From positions 35,984,708 to 36,048,707 of the forward strand of contig CM040127.1 of NCBI GenBank assembly GCA_022559845.1: a DNA stretch of 64,000 nucleotides. Reading direction: 5' to 3'. The stretch comes from Amorphophallus konjac (taxonomy: Eukaryota > Streptophyta > Magnoliopsida > Alismatales > Araceae). Within the stretch, counting starts at the first letter, position 1, and each line of letters starts with the position of its first letter. The position numbers and the translations under genes were made by a program. The notes beneath the pieces are model-generated. The model made no database searches, was not told where the DNA came from, and saw only the letters and a program-made list of their open reading frames with translations. Below, piece by piece: positions 1-11,602 of this stretch.

Positions 1-1320
1 GAGGCCGCGGATGCTGCGAGAGCTCCGGGGGCCGAGGATTTCTTCCGTGGCATGTACCATCTCATGTCTCAGCAGCTTGGCGGAGAGGCTGCTGAGGGCT
101 CGTCAGCCAGGGGTGGGCCAGGCCGAGCGGTGAGGGACTTCATGCAGTTCCATCCACCTTACTTTAGCGGCCAGGCAGACCCTGATGCTGCTCGTGATTG
201 ACTTGATGAGATGGAGCGGGTGTTCAGTTCTGCGAAGAGTACTGCCGAGGACAGAGTGGTGTTGGCCTACAACCAGTTGCAGGGTACGGCTCGGAGGTGG
301 TGGTCTTCCGAGTGGAAGACGTCCTTTCAGCTTCGTCCACTTGAGCAGGTCGAGTGGGGTGACTTTGTCAGTGCTTTCGAGCGTACGTACTGTCCAGACG
401 TCGTTGCTACGCAGCGGATGCGGGAGTTTCTGGAGCTGGTGCAGGGTGACATGTCCGTGTTGCAGTACAGGGCCCGATTTGTCGAGCTGGGTCGGTACGC
501 ACCTCATATCATGGAGCATGAGAGGGTGAGGACGACGCAGTTTGTGCAGGGCTTGAGGCTGGAGCTGAGGCACCATTTGATCGCGAACGGGGCCACTGAT
601 CTAGAGACGGCGTCTCGTGTTGCGATTTCCTTGGAGATGGATATGCAGAGGACTCGAGGACCGGTCAGCCAGGGACAGTCCTTGTCAGGTCGCAGCCAGC
701 AGTCGGCTACCCAGCAGCAGGGTTCCTTCCAGCATGCGTCAGGCGGTTCAGGAGTACCGGCATCGGCAGCTTCGGTGACAGGATCTGCGTCCTTTGGCTC
801 GAAGATCAAGAAGTTCTTGAAGAAGAGTCTCCGGAAGAAGCACAAGGATCAGGGGCAAGCTTTATCGGGCAGTGTACATCAGCCGTTTCCTTTGCAGCGT
901 CAGGGATCGGTGGGTGGATCGCGAGGACCTTGTCCACGGTGTGGTGGGACCCACCCAGGCAGGCAGTGCACGGCGCCGATCATCTGTTTTCGGTGTGACC
1001 AGCCAGGGCATATGGCGCGTGACTATCCTCAGAGGCCGCCGCAACAGCAGGTTTCCCAGCAGCAGCAGCAGCAACAGGGACAGTATCCGCCGCTACCCAG
1101 GTCAGCTAGTGTGGGAGGCAGGCAGAGAGCTCGTGGCCAGATCATGCACTTGACCAGGGCAGAGGCAGTGGCGTCGCAGCTCGTGGAAGGTACCGTTCAG
1201 ATTTTGGGTTGTGCGGCTCTGGTTTTATTTGATTCTGGCGCGTCTCATTCATTTATTTCGGAGGATTTCGCGTCGAGCGTCGAGGAGCCGGTGACCCAGT
1301 TGTCCTGTGATTTGGAGTGG
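1..1320 (+). pseudogene. gag: gag and start of protease of the Tekay-like element, broken
   Basis: Frame 1 is open from the window edge except for TGA at 199-201, where a Trp codon is expected between 'ARD' and 'LDEM'. It encodes the capsid-type gag core (motif RRWWSSEWK), a Gln/Ser-rich linker and a CCHC zinc knuckle near 990-1030. The knuckle reads C-X2-C-X4-H-X4-Y: codon 1024-1026 is TAT, so the fourth zinc ligand is lost. The protease motif DSGASHSF follows at about 1230-1250. Around 1313-1321 the homologous reading moves from frame 1 to frame 3, which indicates a small indel. The frame-1 continuation to 1440 is therefore out of register. Confidence 0.85.
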
Positions 1321-4300
1321 AGTTGCCTTCGGGTGATTTTATGGTCACTCCGTATTGCTTCGACCAGGTTCCGGTGTGGATCGATGGGCGGAGTATGCCA
1401 GGCAGGTTGTATGCGTTGTAACTTCGGGATTATGACGTGATTCTAGGCATGGATTGGCTCGAGACTCATGGAGCGGTGGTGGATTGTGGAATGAAGAGGG
1501 TCTACTTCCAGCATCCGAGCAAGAGGACCTTCTATTTCCAAGGTATCCGTTCCGCCTCTTCTCGATTCCTTATCTCTGCTATTCGAGCCCGTCGATTGCT
1601 TGATTCAGGTTGTCAGGGTTTTCTCGCGTCTGTGGTTGTGTCTAACCGCATGGAGCCGGATGTCGAGGACATTGCGGTGGTGTGCGAGTTTCCCGATGTT
1701 TTTCCTGAGGAGTTGCCTGGATTACCTCCCCAGCGGGAGATCGATTTCGTGATCGAGGTTGTACCAGGTACGGGACCTTTGGCGAAGGCTCCCTACCGTA
1801 TGGCCCCCGCTGAGCTGAGGGAGTTGAGGGCGCAGTTGCAGGAACTGTTGGCCAAGGGGTACATTCGTCCGAGCTTTTCCCCTTGGGGTGCGCCCATGTT
1901 GTTCGTGAAGAAGAAGGACGGTAGTCTGCGGTTGTGCATTGACTATCGGCAGCTGAATGAAGTGACCATTAAGAACAAGTATCTGTTGCCGCGGATTGAT
2001 GATTTATTCGACCAGCTTCACTCTGCGCGAGTGTTCTCGCGGATTGATTTGCGGTCCGGTTACTATCAGCTGAGAATTCGCGAGTCCGATGTGGAAAAGA
2101 CTGCGTTCAGTACGAGGTACGGGCATTATGAGTTTCTGGTGATGCCGTTCGGGCTCACCAATGCCCCAGCAGCCTTCATGGACTTGATGCAGAGGGTGTT
2201 CCATCCGTATTTGGACCAGTTCGTGGTCATCTTTGTGGATGACATCCTTGTCTATTCGCGGTCTGCTGAGGAGCATGCGTACCATTTGAGTGTGGTGCTG
2301 CAGACGTTGCGAGATCACCAGTTGTATGCGAAGCTCAGCAAGTGCGAGTTTTGACTCAGCGAGGTGCACTTTCTGGGGCACGTGATTTCTGGTGATGGCA
2401 TTTCCGTGGATCCCGCCAAGGTCGAGGCTGTGATGCAATGGCCGAGGCTGAGGTCGGTGACGGAGATCCGGAGTTTCTTGGGGCTTGCGGGTTATTATCG
2501 CCGGTTTATCCAGGATTTTTCCCGCATTACGACCCCGATGACGAGGCTCACGCGGAAGGATGTGCCTTTCGTTTGGTCCGAGGAGTGTGAGCAGAGCTTC
2601 AGGGAACTGAAGAGATTGCTCACCTCGGCTCCGGTGTTGGTTTTACCTTCTGGATCAGGAGGTTTTGTGGTGTGTACAGATGCTTCCGGCGTCGGATTGG
2701 GTGCTGTTCTGATGCAGCATGGTAGAGTGGTGGCTTATGCATCTCGGCAGCTAAAGCCCCATGAGGAGAACTACCCTACCCATGACCTGGAGTTGGCGGC
2801 TGTGATCTTCGCGCTGAAAATCTGGAGGCATTATCTGTACGGTGAGAAGTTCGAGGTGTTTACTAACCATCATAGTTTGAGGTATGTGTTCTCGCAGAGA
2901 GATCTGAACCTCAGACAAAGGCATTGGATGGAGTTCATGAAGGACTATGACTTCACCCTGTCTTATCAGCCAGGTAGGATGAATGTCGTCGCCGATGCCT
3001 TGAGTCGGAAGGTGGCGGTCAGTACCTTGATGTTGAGGAAGTGGAGGCTCTGGGAACAGGTGCCCGAAGTTTCTTTCAGGCTCAAGATTCCCCAGGAGCG
3101 AGGGTTGGCAGTGCTTGCGAGTCTGACTGTCACTCCTGCTATCCGTCGTCAGGTGACAGAGGCTCAGCATGCGGACCCTGAGTTGCCCCGGACTCTTGCG
3201 ATGGCTGACGTAGAGCTCGGCGAGGACGGTGCTGCGAGGTTTCGTGGCAGGCTGTACGTCCCAGCGGAGGAGCATGTTCGTCGTGCGGTGTTACGCGAGG
3301 CTCATGGGAGCAGGTACACTGTGCACCCGGGTGCGACGAAGATGTATCGGAACTTGCGGAGGCAGTTTTGGTGGCCTGGCATGAAGAGAGATGTCGCCGA
3401 ATTTGTGGCCAGGTGCCTGATCTGTCAGCAGGTGAAGGCGGAGCATCAGCGACCAGGAGGTACTCTCCAGCCCTTGGATGTTCCTGCTTGGAAGTGGGAC
3501 CATGTGACCACGGATTTTGTGGTGGGGTTGCCAAGGACCCCGAGTGGGCAGGACAGTATTTAGTTACTGGTGGATCGGCTGACGAAGGTGACGCGGTTGC
3601 TACCGGTCAAGGTCAGCTGGAGCGTGCCCAGGTTGGCTCGTTTGTATGTGGAGCGGATCGTGCCATTGCATGGGGTTCCCATTTCGATCGTGTCAGATCG
3701 GGATCCGCGCTTCACTTCTGGGTTCTGGAGGAGTTTCCAGCGAGCTCTTGGCACGGAGTTGGCATTTAGCTCGGCGTATCATCCTCAGTCAGATGGTCAG
3801 TCTGAGAGGACCATTCAGACTTTGGAGGATATGCTGAGATCCTGCTGCCTGGAGTGGCAGGGGAGTTGGATTCATCACCTACCGTTGGTGGAGTTTGCCT
3901 ATAACAACAGCTATCATTCGAGCATCAGCATGGCTCCTTATGAGGCACTGTATGGGCGTCCTTGTCGGACTCCGCTTGATTGGTTTGAGGTGGGTGAGCG
4001 TGTTTTGACGGGACCGGAGTTGGTGCAGCAATGTGTGGATGTTGTGCACCTGGTTCGTCAGAACATGTTGGCGGCCCAGAGTCGGCAGAAGAGCTATGCT
4101 AACCATAGGAGGCAGCCCCTCGAGTTCGCCGTGGGCGATCATGTGTTCTTGAGAGTTTCTCCGATGAAGGGGGTGATGCGTTTTGGACGGCGTGGGAAGC
4201 TGAGTCCCCGCTATATTGGTCCTTTCGCGATTGTGGAGCGCATCGGTGAGGTTGCTTACCGGTTGCAGTTACCTCCTGAGTTGGCATCGGTGCATGACGT

Positions 4301-4553
4301 GTTCCACGTCTCGATGTTGCGGAAGTATATGCCCGATGACTCTCATGTGCTCGAGTTTTCTGTTTGGCCTGAGGTGACTCCAGATCTTTCTCTCCCAGAG
4401 TTTCCGATCCGTGTGGAGGATAGGCGAGAGTAGTGCCTGCGGAACAAGGTCATTCCCTTGGTAAAGGCCGTGTGGCAACGACACTCTGGTGGTGAGGCTT
4501 CGTGGGAACGTGAGGACGAGATGCGTCAGCAGTTCCCGTATCTGTTTGAGTGA
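1321..4553 (+). pseudogene. pol: pol of the Tekay-like element: RT, RNase H, integrase, chromodomain-like tail, four in-frame stops
   Basis: One frame (frame 3) runs to TGA at 4551-4553 and is interrupted at 1419-1421 (TAA), 2352-2354 (TGA), 3561-3563 (TAG) and 4431-4433 (TAG). Protease end: ILGMDW. Reverse transcriptase: [10 protein letters not shown] and the FVDD catalytic box near 2235. RNase H: TDAS near 2678, but the later TDH motif reads TNH (AAC at 2865-2867), so a catalytic Asp is replaced. Integrase: an HHCC finger at about 3300-3430, then TTDFV, SDRDPRF and the E of QSERTIQ, so the D,D,E set is present. The tail after 4433 has LRNK...PLVK...ATWERE-like features of a Tekay chromodomain. 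Not translatable as it stands. Confidence 0.92.
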
Positions 4554-4607
4554 GTCTTCCTCTTCTTTCCCCTTGGGTTGTTCTCAATTTCGAGGACGAA
4601 ATTCCTT

Positions 4608-4620
4608 AAGGGGGGAGGGC
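4608..4620 (+). other. polypurine tract of the Tekay-like element
   Basis: AAGGGGGGAGGGC directly precedes the TG that starts the LTR at 4621. This is the usual place for the primer of plus-strand DNA synthesis in an LTR retrotransposon. Confidence 0.85.
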
Positions 4621-4957
4621 TGTAATATCCCGGACCTTTCGGATCCTTCTTCGTGGGTCCCGGATCTGGTTTTCGGAGCGTCCGGCTCTGTTGTGTCCGA
4701 AATTTCGTTTCGGACATCTTTCGTGTTCGGATCGGCGCGACCCGGAGTTGTTTCGGAGGCCCGGAGGCGTTCCGCGGCTTTTTCGCGTGTGTTTTCCGAT
4801 TCCCGGTGTGTGTTTCGGCTTTTCCTTCGGAAGCTCGCTGCGGGCGAACCGGGCGGTTCCCCCAGGCACGAGTGGTACCGTTGCGATCGGTGCGTTCCGA
4901 GGATTCCAGAAATATATTTTTCTATTTTTTGGTATTTTTTTGAAAATTCGGATTTTC

Positions 4958-4964
4958 TATAAAG
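4958..4964 (+). promoter_or_regulatory. TATA box of the Tekay-like LTR
   Basis: TATAAAG lies 338 bp into the LTR, followed by a CT-rich stretch of the kind common near plant transcription starts. Related LTRs at 19480-19488 and 39666-39672 (minus) have a TATA-type element at the matching place. Confidence 0.6.
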
Positions 4965-5517
4965 CCTAATCCTTTTTCTTTTCTTTTTCCCTTTTCTCTT
5001 TCTTCTTCCTCTTCCTCTCTCTCGCGACCGTGAGCCCCCTCTCTCTCCCTCTCTCCCATTCGGACGCGGCGAGCCCCTCTCCGGCTACGGACGGCGGCGG
5101 GGCGACGGCGCGGACGCGTGGGCGACGGTGAGGCGATCTCGTGGGCGTGCGGCGAGCGTGGGAAGCGTGGGGAGTTCGTGAAGCTTCGAGCATTCTTCGT
5201 GATTCGTGATCGATCCGGCGGAGCATTCGCTCCATTGAGGTAGGGTGACGTTCCTTAGCCTCATGCCGTTCTTTTCCGCGATTTATAGGCTGTGGGGAGG
5301 TCGAGAGGGGATCATTTGAGCGTTTTTGGGTTTTTCCATGATTTGGGGAGAGCTCGCCCGATGTATGGATTCAATGCATGGATTCGTGTTTTGAGGGCCT
5401 AGAATCATGCTAGGGGTCCCCAGGGGTCTTCCCCTTTGTTTTCCCCTTCTCCTATGGAGGTATGGGGGCGTGGTTGGTTTTTTGGACGTTCTTACCGTTT
5501 TCGGCCGCGGACTGAGA

Positions 5518-5797
5518 ACGCGCTATACTCCAGTAGCGCGTTCTTGAGTGTCGCGCTGCCCCGACCGAGCGCGTTCATCGGAGAAGATGAACAGTTTGGC
5601 GGTTCGTGTCGCGCTATGGGGTCCTAGCGCGATCATCATTGTCGCGCTAGGAGGACCTAGCGCGATGGTCCCTGTCGCGCTAGGGTTCCCTAGCGCGATA
5701 GTCCGTGTCGCGCTATGGGGCCATAGCGCGACAACCCTTGTTGCGCTAGGGGACCCTAGCGCGACATGCCCTGTCGCGCTAGGTATCCCTAGCGCGA
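5518..5797 (+). repeat. array of eight stem-loops with a 33-bp period inside the LTR
   Basis: Left arms begin at 5518, 5551, 5609, 5642, 5675, 5708, 5741 and 5774. The last six are exactly 33 bp apart. Each unit is 8-nt arm, 8-nt loop, 8-nt inverted arm, 9-nt spacer. The typical arms are TCGCGCTA and TAGCGCGA. Between units 2 and 3 there is an extra 25 bp. Loops often extend the stem: GGG/CCC in the 5675 unit, TGG/CCA in the 5708 unit. The array is about 550 bp downstream of the TATA box, so it should be transcribed. Function unknown. Confidence 0.9.
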
Positions 5798-7032
5798 TTT
5801 GGTTCGTTGTTGGGTGTTCCCCTTGGGCCGTGTGTGCGTCCCGGGCACCCCGTGGAGTTCCGTGACCGTGTCTTTGGTGTCCGGAAGTCCCGTTTGCCTT
5901 GGTCATGAGTTTGGCCGTGGGCGGTGAGTCCGTTTTTCTCCGACCGTGGCCACCGTGCGACGGGGCTGGTGCGTGGGGTGATTCCCACACGTTGTCGGTT
6001 TCGGACGTCGTTTTCCGTTGACTTGAGAGCCTACTCCTTCAGTGACCCTCCACTAGTCGTAGCCCACCAGTACGAGGTGCTGGTCTCACCTGGGAGTGGT
6101 GTACGGGCACCCACCTTTCGAGACGGTTTGTGGACAGGTTCCCGTAGGCCCCTCGTCGGTAGCCAGAGTCCGGCTACGGGGGAAAACCGGTCAGAGGACC
6201 AGACCTAGTGACACAAGGTCTGTGTGTGCACACGTGGTTGGGGGCGGTTGGACCCACGTCGACGGGCGTGACCCCAGCTAGTTACTTGTTTGTGGTTACT
6301 TGTACGGTGTTTGCGCCTCGGGTAGGACCTACCACGTCAGGCGGTTCACCTGCGGTGCGGTGTAAGACGTCAGGGGACGCTGCCGGCTGTGCTTCTAGTG
6401 GGTGGTACTCCTGTCGAGTACGGAGTGTCAGACTGTCAGTCGTGTGTTTCCGACCTTCGGGTTTTACGATTCGACCGTTGGTTTCGGTCTTCTCGTACCG
6501 TGGCACATGTGTCGGTTTGCGTGCCGTAGGGTCTAGTTCTGTAGAGTGCAGGGCTTTCCTTTTCGAGGTACTTTCCTACCGCTAGAGTAGTGGTTTCTCG
6601 TTTTACGAGGTAGGGTTCGAGTGATCCTTACTGAGTCTTATTCCGAGACTCATTCCCTGCGTGTTTTCACCGTGTTTCAGGTGAGGCGCCACCTTCGGGG
6701 AGCGCGTCAGGAGCGCAGCGTGGTGCGGGTGCCCAGAGGTAGTGCCAGAGGTCAGAGCCGGGGTATGCCCCGCGTAGCTGTACTTTTCTTTCTTGTCACT
6801 GTACTAGTCGTGGACTATTGCTGCTGTTATTGTTGTTCTTTATTGTGGACCATGTAAATTGTTATTTATTTCCTGCTTAGCTTTATAACTGTTTAATTTC
6901 TGCAATTATCTGTGATGCTTATGTAGTTTCCACACCATCCTTTTAACCCTTCCGAGTCTTCGGGCTCGTGGGTGGCGGTACGAGTCTCGGGTTATCGGGC
7001 CTTCCCGGTAATCGGATTCTCGGGTCGTTACA

Positions 7033-7457
7033 TTCTCTCTCGGTCAATTTCTAAAATTCTTCCTAAGACGGTTAAGAGACGCGGTTCCGATCCGGTCGAG
7101 TGCACGTGGTCGTTCCCGACGACTCGTAAATCAAAGGCTCGAGGAGACGACGTCGTTATCACACCACGGCCGCACCAAATCTATCCCACTTTGTCTATTT
7201 TATTTCGCATTTAATTTTGTTATTTCTTTAGATTCATTTATTTTCGTGCAATTTTACTTTTCAATTAGTTAAATCTCACTCAAATTTCGAAACTCTCAAA
7301 TATAAGAATTTTTCAACTCATGCTTAAATTAAAATATTTCTTCGTCGTGGGATCGACCCGTACTTACCACTTTGCTTGAATTTTAATCTTTTTAGTGAGT
7401 GAGTTGTTAATTTTGAAATTGTGGCACGACTTTTAACGACGAGTTTTGTGCGCATCA
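7033..7457 (+). repeat. 3' end of another LTR (Athila/Tat-like), interrupted on the left by the Tekay-like element
   Basis: An AT-rich stretch ending in GTTTTGTGCGCATCA. It contains a 'GTGGGATCGACCCGTACTTACCAC' type phrase (around 7348-7371) that I associate with the ends of Athila/Tat LTRs next to the PBS. No PBS follows: sequence of the neighbouring minus-strand element begins at once, so a break or recombination junction lies near 7458. No gene is seen. Confidence 0.4.
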
Positions 7458-7581
7458 CTTCCCAGATTGAAATGATGGCAGGGAAGCCCTTCATCTGGTG
7501 GAGGACCTTTCGGTCAGCTCAGGCTCGAGCATCCTCCAGAGAGGGTAGAATGTCGGGCTGAGCCTTCTACGAGCTGCCATG

Positions 7582-10500
7582 CTATTCCCCATCGGGAAGT
7601 TGCACTGCCTTGCCCTTATCACCGGGACCATATTGACCTCGATCACCAGCGGGCTTATGGAACAGGGATGCCAATGACGGCTCCTCCTGGGGTGACTGGT
7701 GGGCTGGCTCGTCCTTGCCGGACGGTCCCGCTTGCTCTGTTACAGGAGCCGGTACTGGCATCGGAGCCGGAAGGCTGGCCACAGCCTCGCCAAAGCCGAC
7801 AGGGTCGAAGATACCGGGTCCGCCCCGGATTTCTATCTCCGAGATGGGAGCCGGTTCCTCTCCTCGAAAGAGGATGTCTCACTCCGGATCGAAGGTGGAC
7901 GGAGAGAGGGGTATCTCGGGAGTTCTCCCACGGCCTCTACCACGTCCCTGGCCACGGTCTCGACCGCGTCCGGTGTGTTCTGGAGCAGGCTGTAGCCCAA
8001 GAGGGGCGGTAGCCCTTTGTCTTGTCCGGGAGGCCACTGGCTCTCCCCGCCGAGAAGTATTGATATTGTCGGGCGGTGGGATGGCCACCATGTTGCAGGT
8101 GCAGCGTCGGAGCATTTCTTCCAGCTGCTATGTGGTAATCTCCTCGTCTTTATAGCACAAGGAGAGCTCGTCAGGGATCACGAGTCTTTCGCCATTCTTA
8201 AGCTTTTGGATCATCTCTTGGACCCAATTCCTGAGGCGGACTCGTTTCTGCATTTCTTCCCACGGGATGTAGCTGTCGAGTAGGAGAGCCCCAGTAGGAC
8301 GAGGGGGAATGTATTCCTCCATGTCATCAATGAGCCGCTGGAGCCTTTGGAGAGACATTGGCTCCGCCGGGAATTGCAGGGCAACTGCTTGTTCAGCCTG
8401 TTTCTTGAGTCTCCTTCTGAGGTTCTTCCTCCTATTTTTCTCTTGTCTCTTGGCGATAGCCGTCTCCAAGGGAGTAGGAGGGAGAGGTGCTGGAGCCGGA
8501 GTTGACAAATCCTGATGAGGATATCTCCGAGCTGGCGCCCTTGCAGGGCGAGGTCGATGACTCTTCCTTGCCCGGATCTTGATCCCGGCGCCTTCCGCTT
8601 GTTGTATCTGGAAGGTGGCATTAATCGCCTGCTCGATCACCTCGAGTGGCAATTCATGGTATGCCGGAATGCTGGGACTGGCGTCTGATGACGTGTTCGC
8701 GGTTTGGTGCCTTACCCGCGATGGCGATGGAAGCTTGTGAGATGTCGATAGGCTGGTGCTGGCGTCCGAAGACGTATACGCGGTTTGATGCCTTAACCGC
8801 GGTGGCGATGGAGATGTCTTTTGCTGAACCGGTACGTTGGTACCAATGTTGGAAGACATATGCGCGGTTTGATGCCTTACCCGCGATGGTAGTGAAGATG
8901 TCTTTTGCTGAACTGGCACGTTGGGACCGGTGTTGGAAGACATATGCGCGGTTTGATGCCTTACCCGCGGTGGTGGTGGAAATGTCTTTTGCTGAATCGA
9001 TACGTTGGGACCGGTGTTGGAAGACATATGCGCGGTTTGATGCCTTACCCGCGGTGGCGGTGGAGATGTCTTTTGCTGAACCGGTAAGTTGGGACCGGTG
9101 TTGGAAGACATATGCACGGTTTGATGCCTTACCCGCGGTGGCGGCGGCTTCTGTTGAGGAGCGGACAGAGAAGGGCACTGGTCGTCCTGCTCCTTAGTCT
9201 TGCCTTTGTAACCATGCTGAGGGCTAGGCCGGGCGACCAATGATAGTGTCGTGGGACATTGTCGCTCTGCACAGTTATCCCGACTTTGAGAAATGAAGGA
9301 ACCTTGTGGCGGTGGGCCCACCACTTGAATCGAAGCCGCTGAAGACTCCGAAGATGTCTTCTTTGTACTTCGGATTGCGTCAACATGTAGGCGGAGAGGA
9401 CCGGACGGCCCCCCACTGAGGAGGTGTCACGAGGCTGAGGTGGGGCCTCACCCTATTTTTGCTTTCCCTTCCTATCCGCGGCTATCGATGGCGGAGATGG
9501 GACAGGAGAAGAATAAGAAAGAGCTGAAGAGCTTGTCATTGTCTCGCCCACCAGAACATCCTCTCGGCCGAGAAGGACCCGGAGGAGCCTGGCAGTGTCT
9601 TCTTCAGGGAAAGGGAGAGACTTTAGCTCCCGCCAGGACCGCCATTGCACGGCCGAAGTGGCTGGGGTTGGCTGGATAGCTGTTGGTGCCTGAGAGTCCT
9701 TAAGGGCCGGAGGAATAGGGGAATGGATGACATTGACCGAGAGGTTAGTCAGCTCCATCTCTTGACTGGCCTCCTGCTCTCTACGCCTTCGCTGTCGCTC
9801 GAGCGCTTCTTGGTTGTCAGAACTCGAGCCATTCTGGAAGATGCTGGTAAGGCAGCCCGTGCCCATTTTCTTGAGGAGATTTTGGCCGCTCTGGCGCATC
9901 CATGGCGATGCTCAGGGTCTCTTCGACAGCTTGCAGAAGCCTGACGAGCGACATGGAGTTTCCTTCCGCATCGATCAGCTCCCATTGGATCTGTTCCTGG
10001 ATGAGGTATTGGACTTCCTTACAGGACTCGATCGGGTGGCAGATTCTGGCATGGAAGGGGCAATACTGGGGGTGACTACGATCCCAATGGGTGTAGCCAG
10101 GAGGCGAGTCGCGGGTCATGATTTGCCCCCTCTCGACGAGGATATCAAAGAGTCACCGGGTTCTCTCCCTAGGGAAGGAGAGATGTCTCTGATCATGCTA
10201 GGGCCTCCACCCTGGATACCAGATCGAACGTTCCCTTCGACTGGCATTGGGCCCCTCTGATTCATCATCAGAAAGAGAGAATGCAGCCATCATATGGATG
10301 ACATTCGCCGAAGGGTGATCCACGCGTGCCGCTTTAACTGGCTTGGCCCATGTATGTGGTTGCGGAGGATCAACGAGACCACTCTTCATCTTGGCTAGGC
10401 CGTCTCAGATCAGCTTCTGCGCCTGAGTCTTGGAGACGTAGCAATCTTCAATTGAGTGACCCAGCATGCGATGGTGCAGGAAATAGCTGGGATCGTCGGT

Positions 10501-10725
10501 CTTTAGCGCCTCGTCCGGCTTGCGGATTTCTGGCAGCTCGACAATCTTCTGAGCCATGCAGAGGTCAAAGAGCATCTTCGTGTGTTCCTTCTTAAAAGAG
10601 AAGGGTGTCTTCATGCGCTCCGAAAAGGAGGGAACAGCCGGCTTGTCCGGTGGCTTTTTGTCAGAGCCACTGGATTCGACCGCTTTACTAGCCTTAGTGG
10701 CAGGGGTGAACCCTACGATGTTCAC
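7582..10725 (-). pseudogene. C-terminal part of the gag-like polyprotein, same frame with stops
   Basis: Segments starting at 10725, 10119, 9324, 8115 and 7782 share one minus frame separated by stops, e.g. TAG near 8128 and TGA near 7879. The first segment ends with a CCHC-like spacer box, HHRMLGHSIEDC, of the kind found after the gag core in Tat-type elements. The second has CPFHARICHPIESC. The 9324-8128 segment has a 28-residue tandem repeat, a basic block (RRKNLRRRLKK) and an acidic helix-rich tail. The 8115-7879 segment is RG-rich (GRGRDRGQGRGRGRGR). No enzymatic domain. Function beyond gag unknown. Confidence 0.55.
8690..9165 (-). repeat. 84-bp coding minisatellite (28-residue repeat)
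   Basis: About six copies of a 28-residue unit with core RVRHQTAHMSSNTGPNV and a linker QQKT plus prolines. On the + strand the unit is seen as recurring GACATATGCGCGGTTTGATG blocks 84 bp apart. The outer copies diverge more than the central ones. Confidence 0.85.
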
Positions 10726-10756
10726 CTCCTTACCGGGCTGGCGTTCTCGCGCTTGT

Positions 10757-11602
10757 TTACCCTTTTGTTGCGGTAGAGCTTGGGTTATCGACGAAGAACA
10801 TCTCTATCTTGGCGACCGCCGAATTGAGCTGGTCGAAGCCTTTGATATTGGTGCCGAGATGCTCTTTGCTGACCTCGACTGCCAGACCTCGACGACATAT
10901 AGTGATAGCGTCCTCCTGGACGGGTGGATTGACGCATCTCATGCTGAGGTCTCGCCACTTCTTGATGAAGTCGAGGGCACTCTCGCCCTTTTTCTGCCGA
11001 AGGGAGTAGAGTTCGGCTAGGGAGACCCTTCGCTCGGCTGTTTGAAATCGGTCGAGGAACTTCTTCTGGAGATCCGCCCAGTCGATGACTGAGCCGGGCT
11101 TTAGGCGGGAATACCATTGGAAGGACGTCCCTGTGAGCGAAGTGGCAAAGTAGCTGAGGAGATAGGATTCCTCCAACGCCAACTCACCCATGGCCGTAAC
11201 ATAGTAGGCCAAGTGCTCGTGTGGCGACCCCTGCCCGTCGAACTTTTGCAGCTTCGGGGGCTTGGAGTATTCTGGAGGAAGCTTTTTTAACTGGGGGTGA
11301 AGCGGGTAAGGTACACTGTAGAGATCCACCGTGACCGTTCCTTCACCATAATGGGCGAGCTTTGTCTCGACAATGCGCTCGATCATCTGGCGTTGTGCCA
11401 AGAGATTTTCTGGCACTAGCGTGTTGGAGGCTCGTGGTTGATCCTCAACCGGGGGTGTGCCAAACCCAGTTGCCACTGGGGGTACTGGTGCCTCGGCCTG
11501 AGGCCTGACAGGTTGCTGAGGATGAAGGTCTCGCTCCTGGAGAAGGTCTTGCAGAAGGGCCTTCAGATGCTGGCTCTCCTTCATTAGAGTGTCGAGGGTC
11601 AC
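10757..11602 (-). pseudogene. gag: Retrotrans_gag core domain
   Basis: A 281-codon frame starting MTLDTLMKESQHLKALLQDLL. Residues about 105-250 carry the signature of plant Gypsy gag: PPKLQKFDGQGSPHEHLAYY, then SLTGTSFQWYSRL, FLDRFQTAERRVSL, KKGESALDFIKKWRDLS and a final ICRRGL. This fits the capsid region of Tat/Ogre/Retand-type elements. The same frame continues upstream in the 11606-11794 and 12017-12712 segments. Downstream the homologous reading moves to another frame near 10740, so there is a frameshift. Confidence 0.85.

Larger units (their letters stand above)
1..7032 (+). mobile_element. Ty3/Gypsy retrotransposon, Tekay/Del-like, 5' part outside window
   Basis: The order gag, protease, reverse transcriptase, RNase H, integrase, chromodomain-like tail, polypurine tract and LTR is read left to right. 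The 5' LTR, PBS and start of gag lie beyond the left edge. The C-terminal tail resembles the chromodomain of the plant Tekay (Del) chromovirus lineage, which is the basis of the clade call. The LTR ends with TG...CA. The five bases after it, TTCTC at 7033-7037, are the expected right copy of the target duplication, but the left copy is not in view. The coding region is inactivated by several stops and a frameshift, so this is a dead copy. Confidence 0.9.
4621..7032 (+). repeat. 3' LTR of the Tekay-like element (2412 bp)
   Basis: Starts TGTAATATCC right after the polypurine tract and ends GGGTCGTTACA, giving TG...CA termini. The same two ends, inverted, bound the solo LTR at 17038-19825, and related ends bound the LARD LTRs, so the three belong to one superfamily of LTRs. 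It holds a TATA box at 4958-4964 and the hairpin array at 5518-5797. Open frames inside it, such as 4489-4962, look like chance frames. Confidence 0.9.

Noticed and set aside
5518..5797. Run of transcription terminators or tRNA-like genes
   Set aside because: No T-tracts follow the stems, no cloverleaf or Pol III boxes, and the strict 33-bp period fits a tandem array.
8128..9324. Host extensin or proline-rich cell-wall protein
   Set aside because: No signal peptide or Ser-Pro4 motifs. It shares the frame and strand with gag-type segments upstream.
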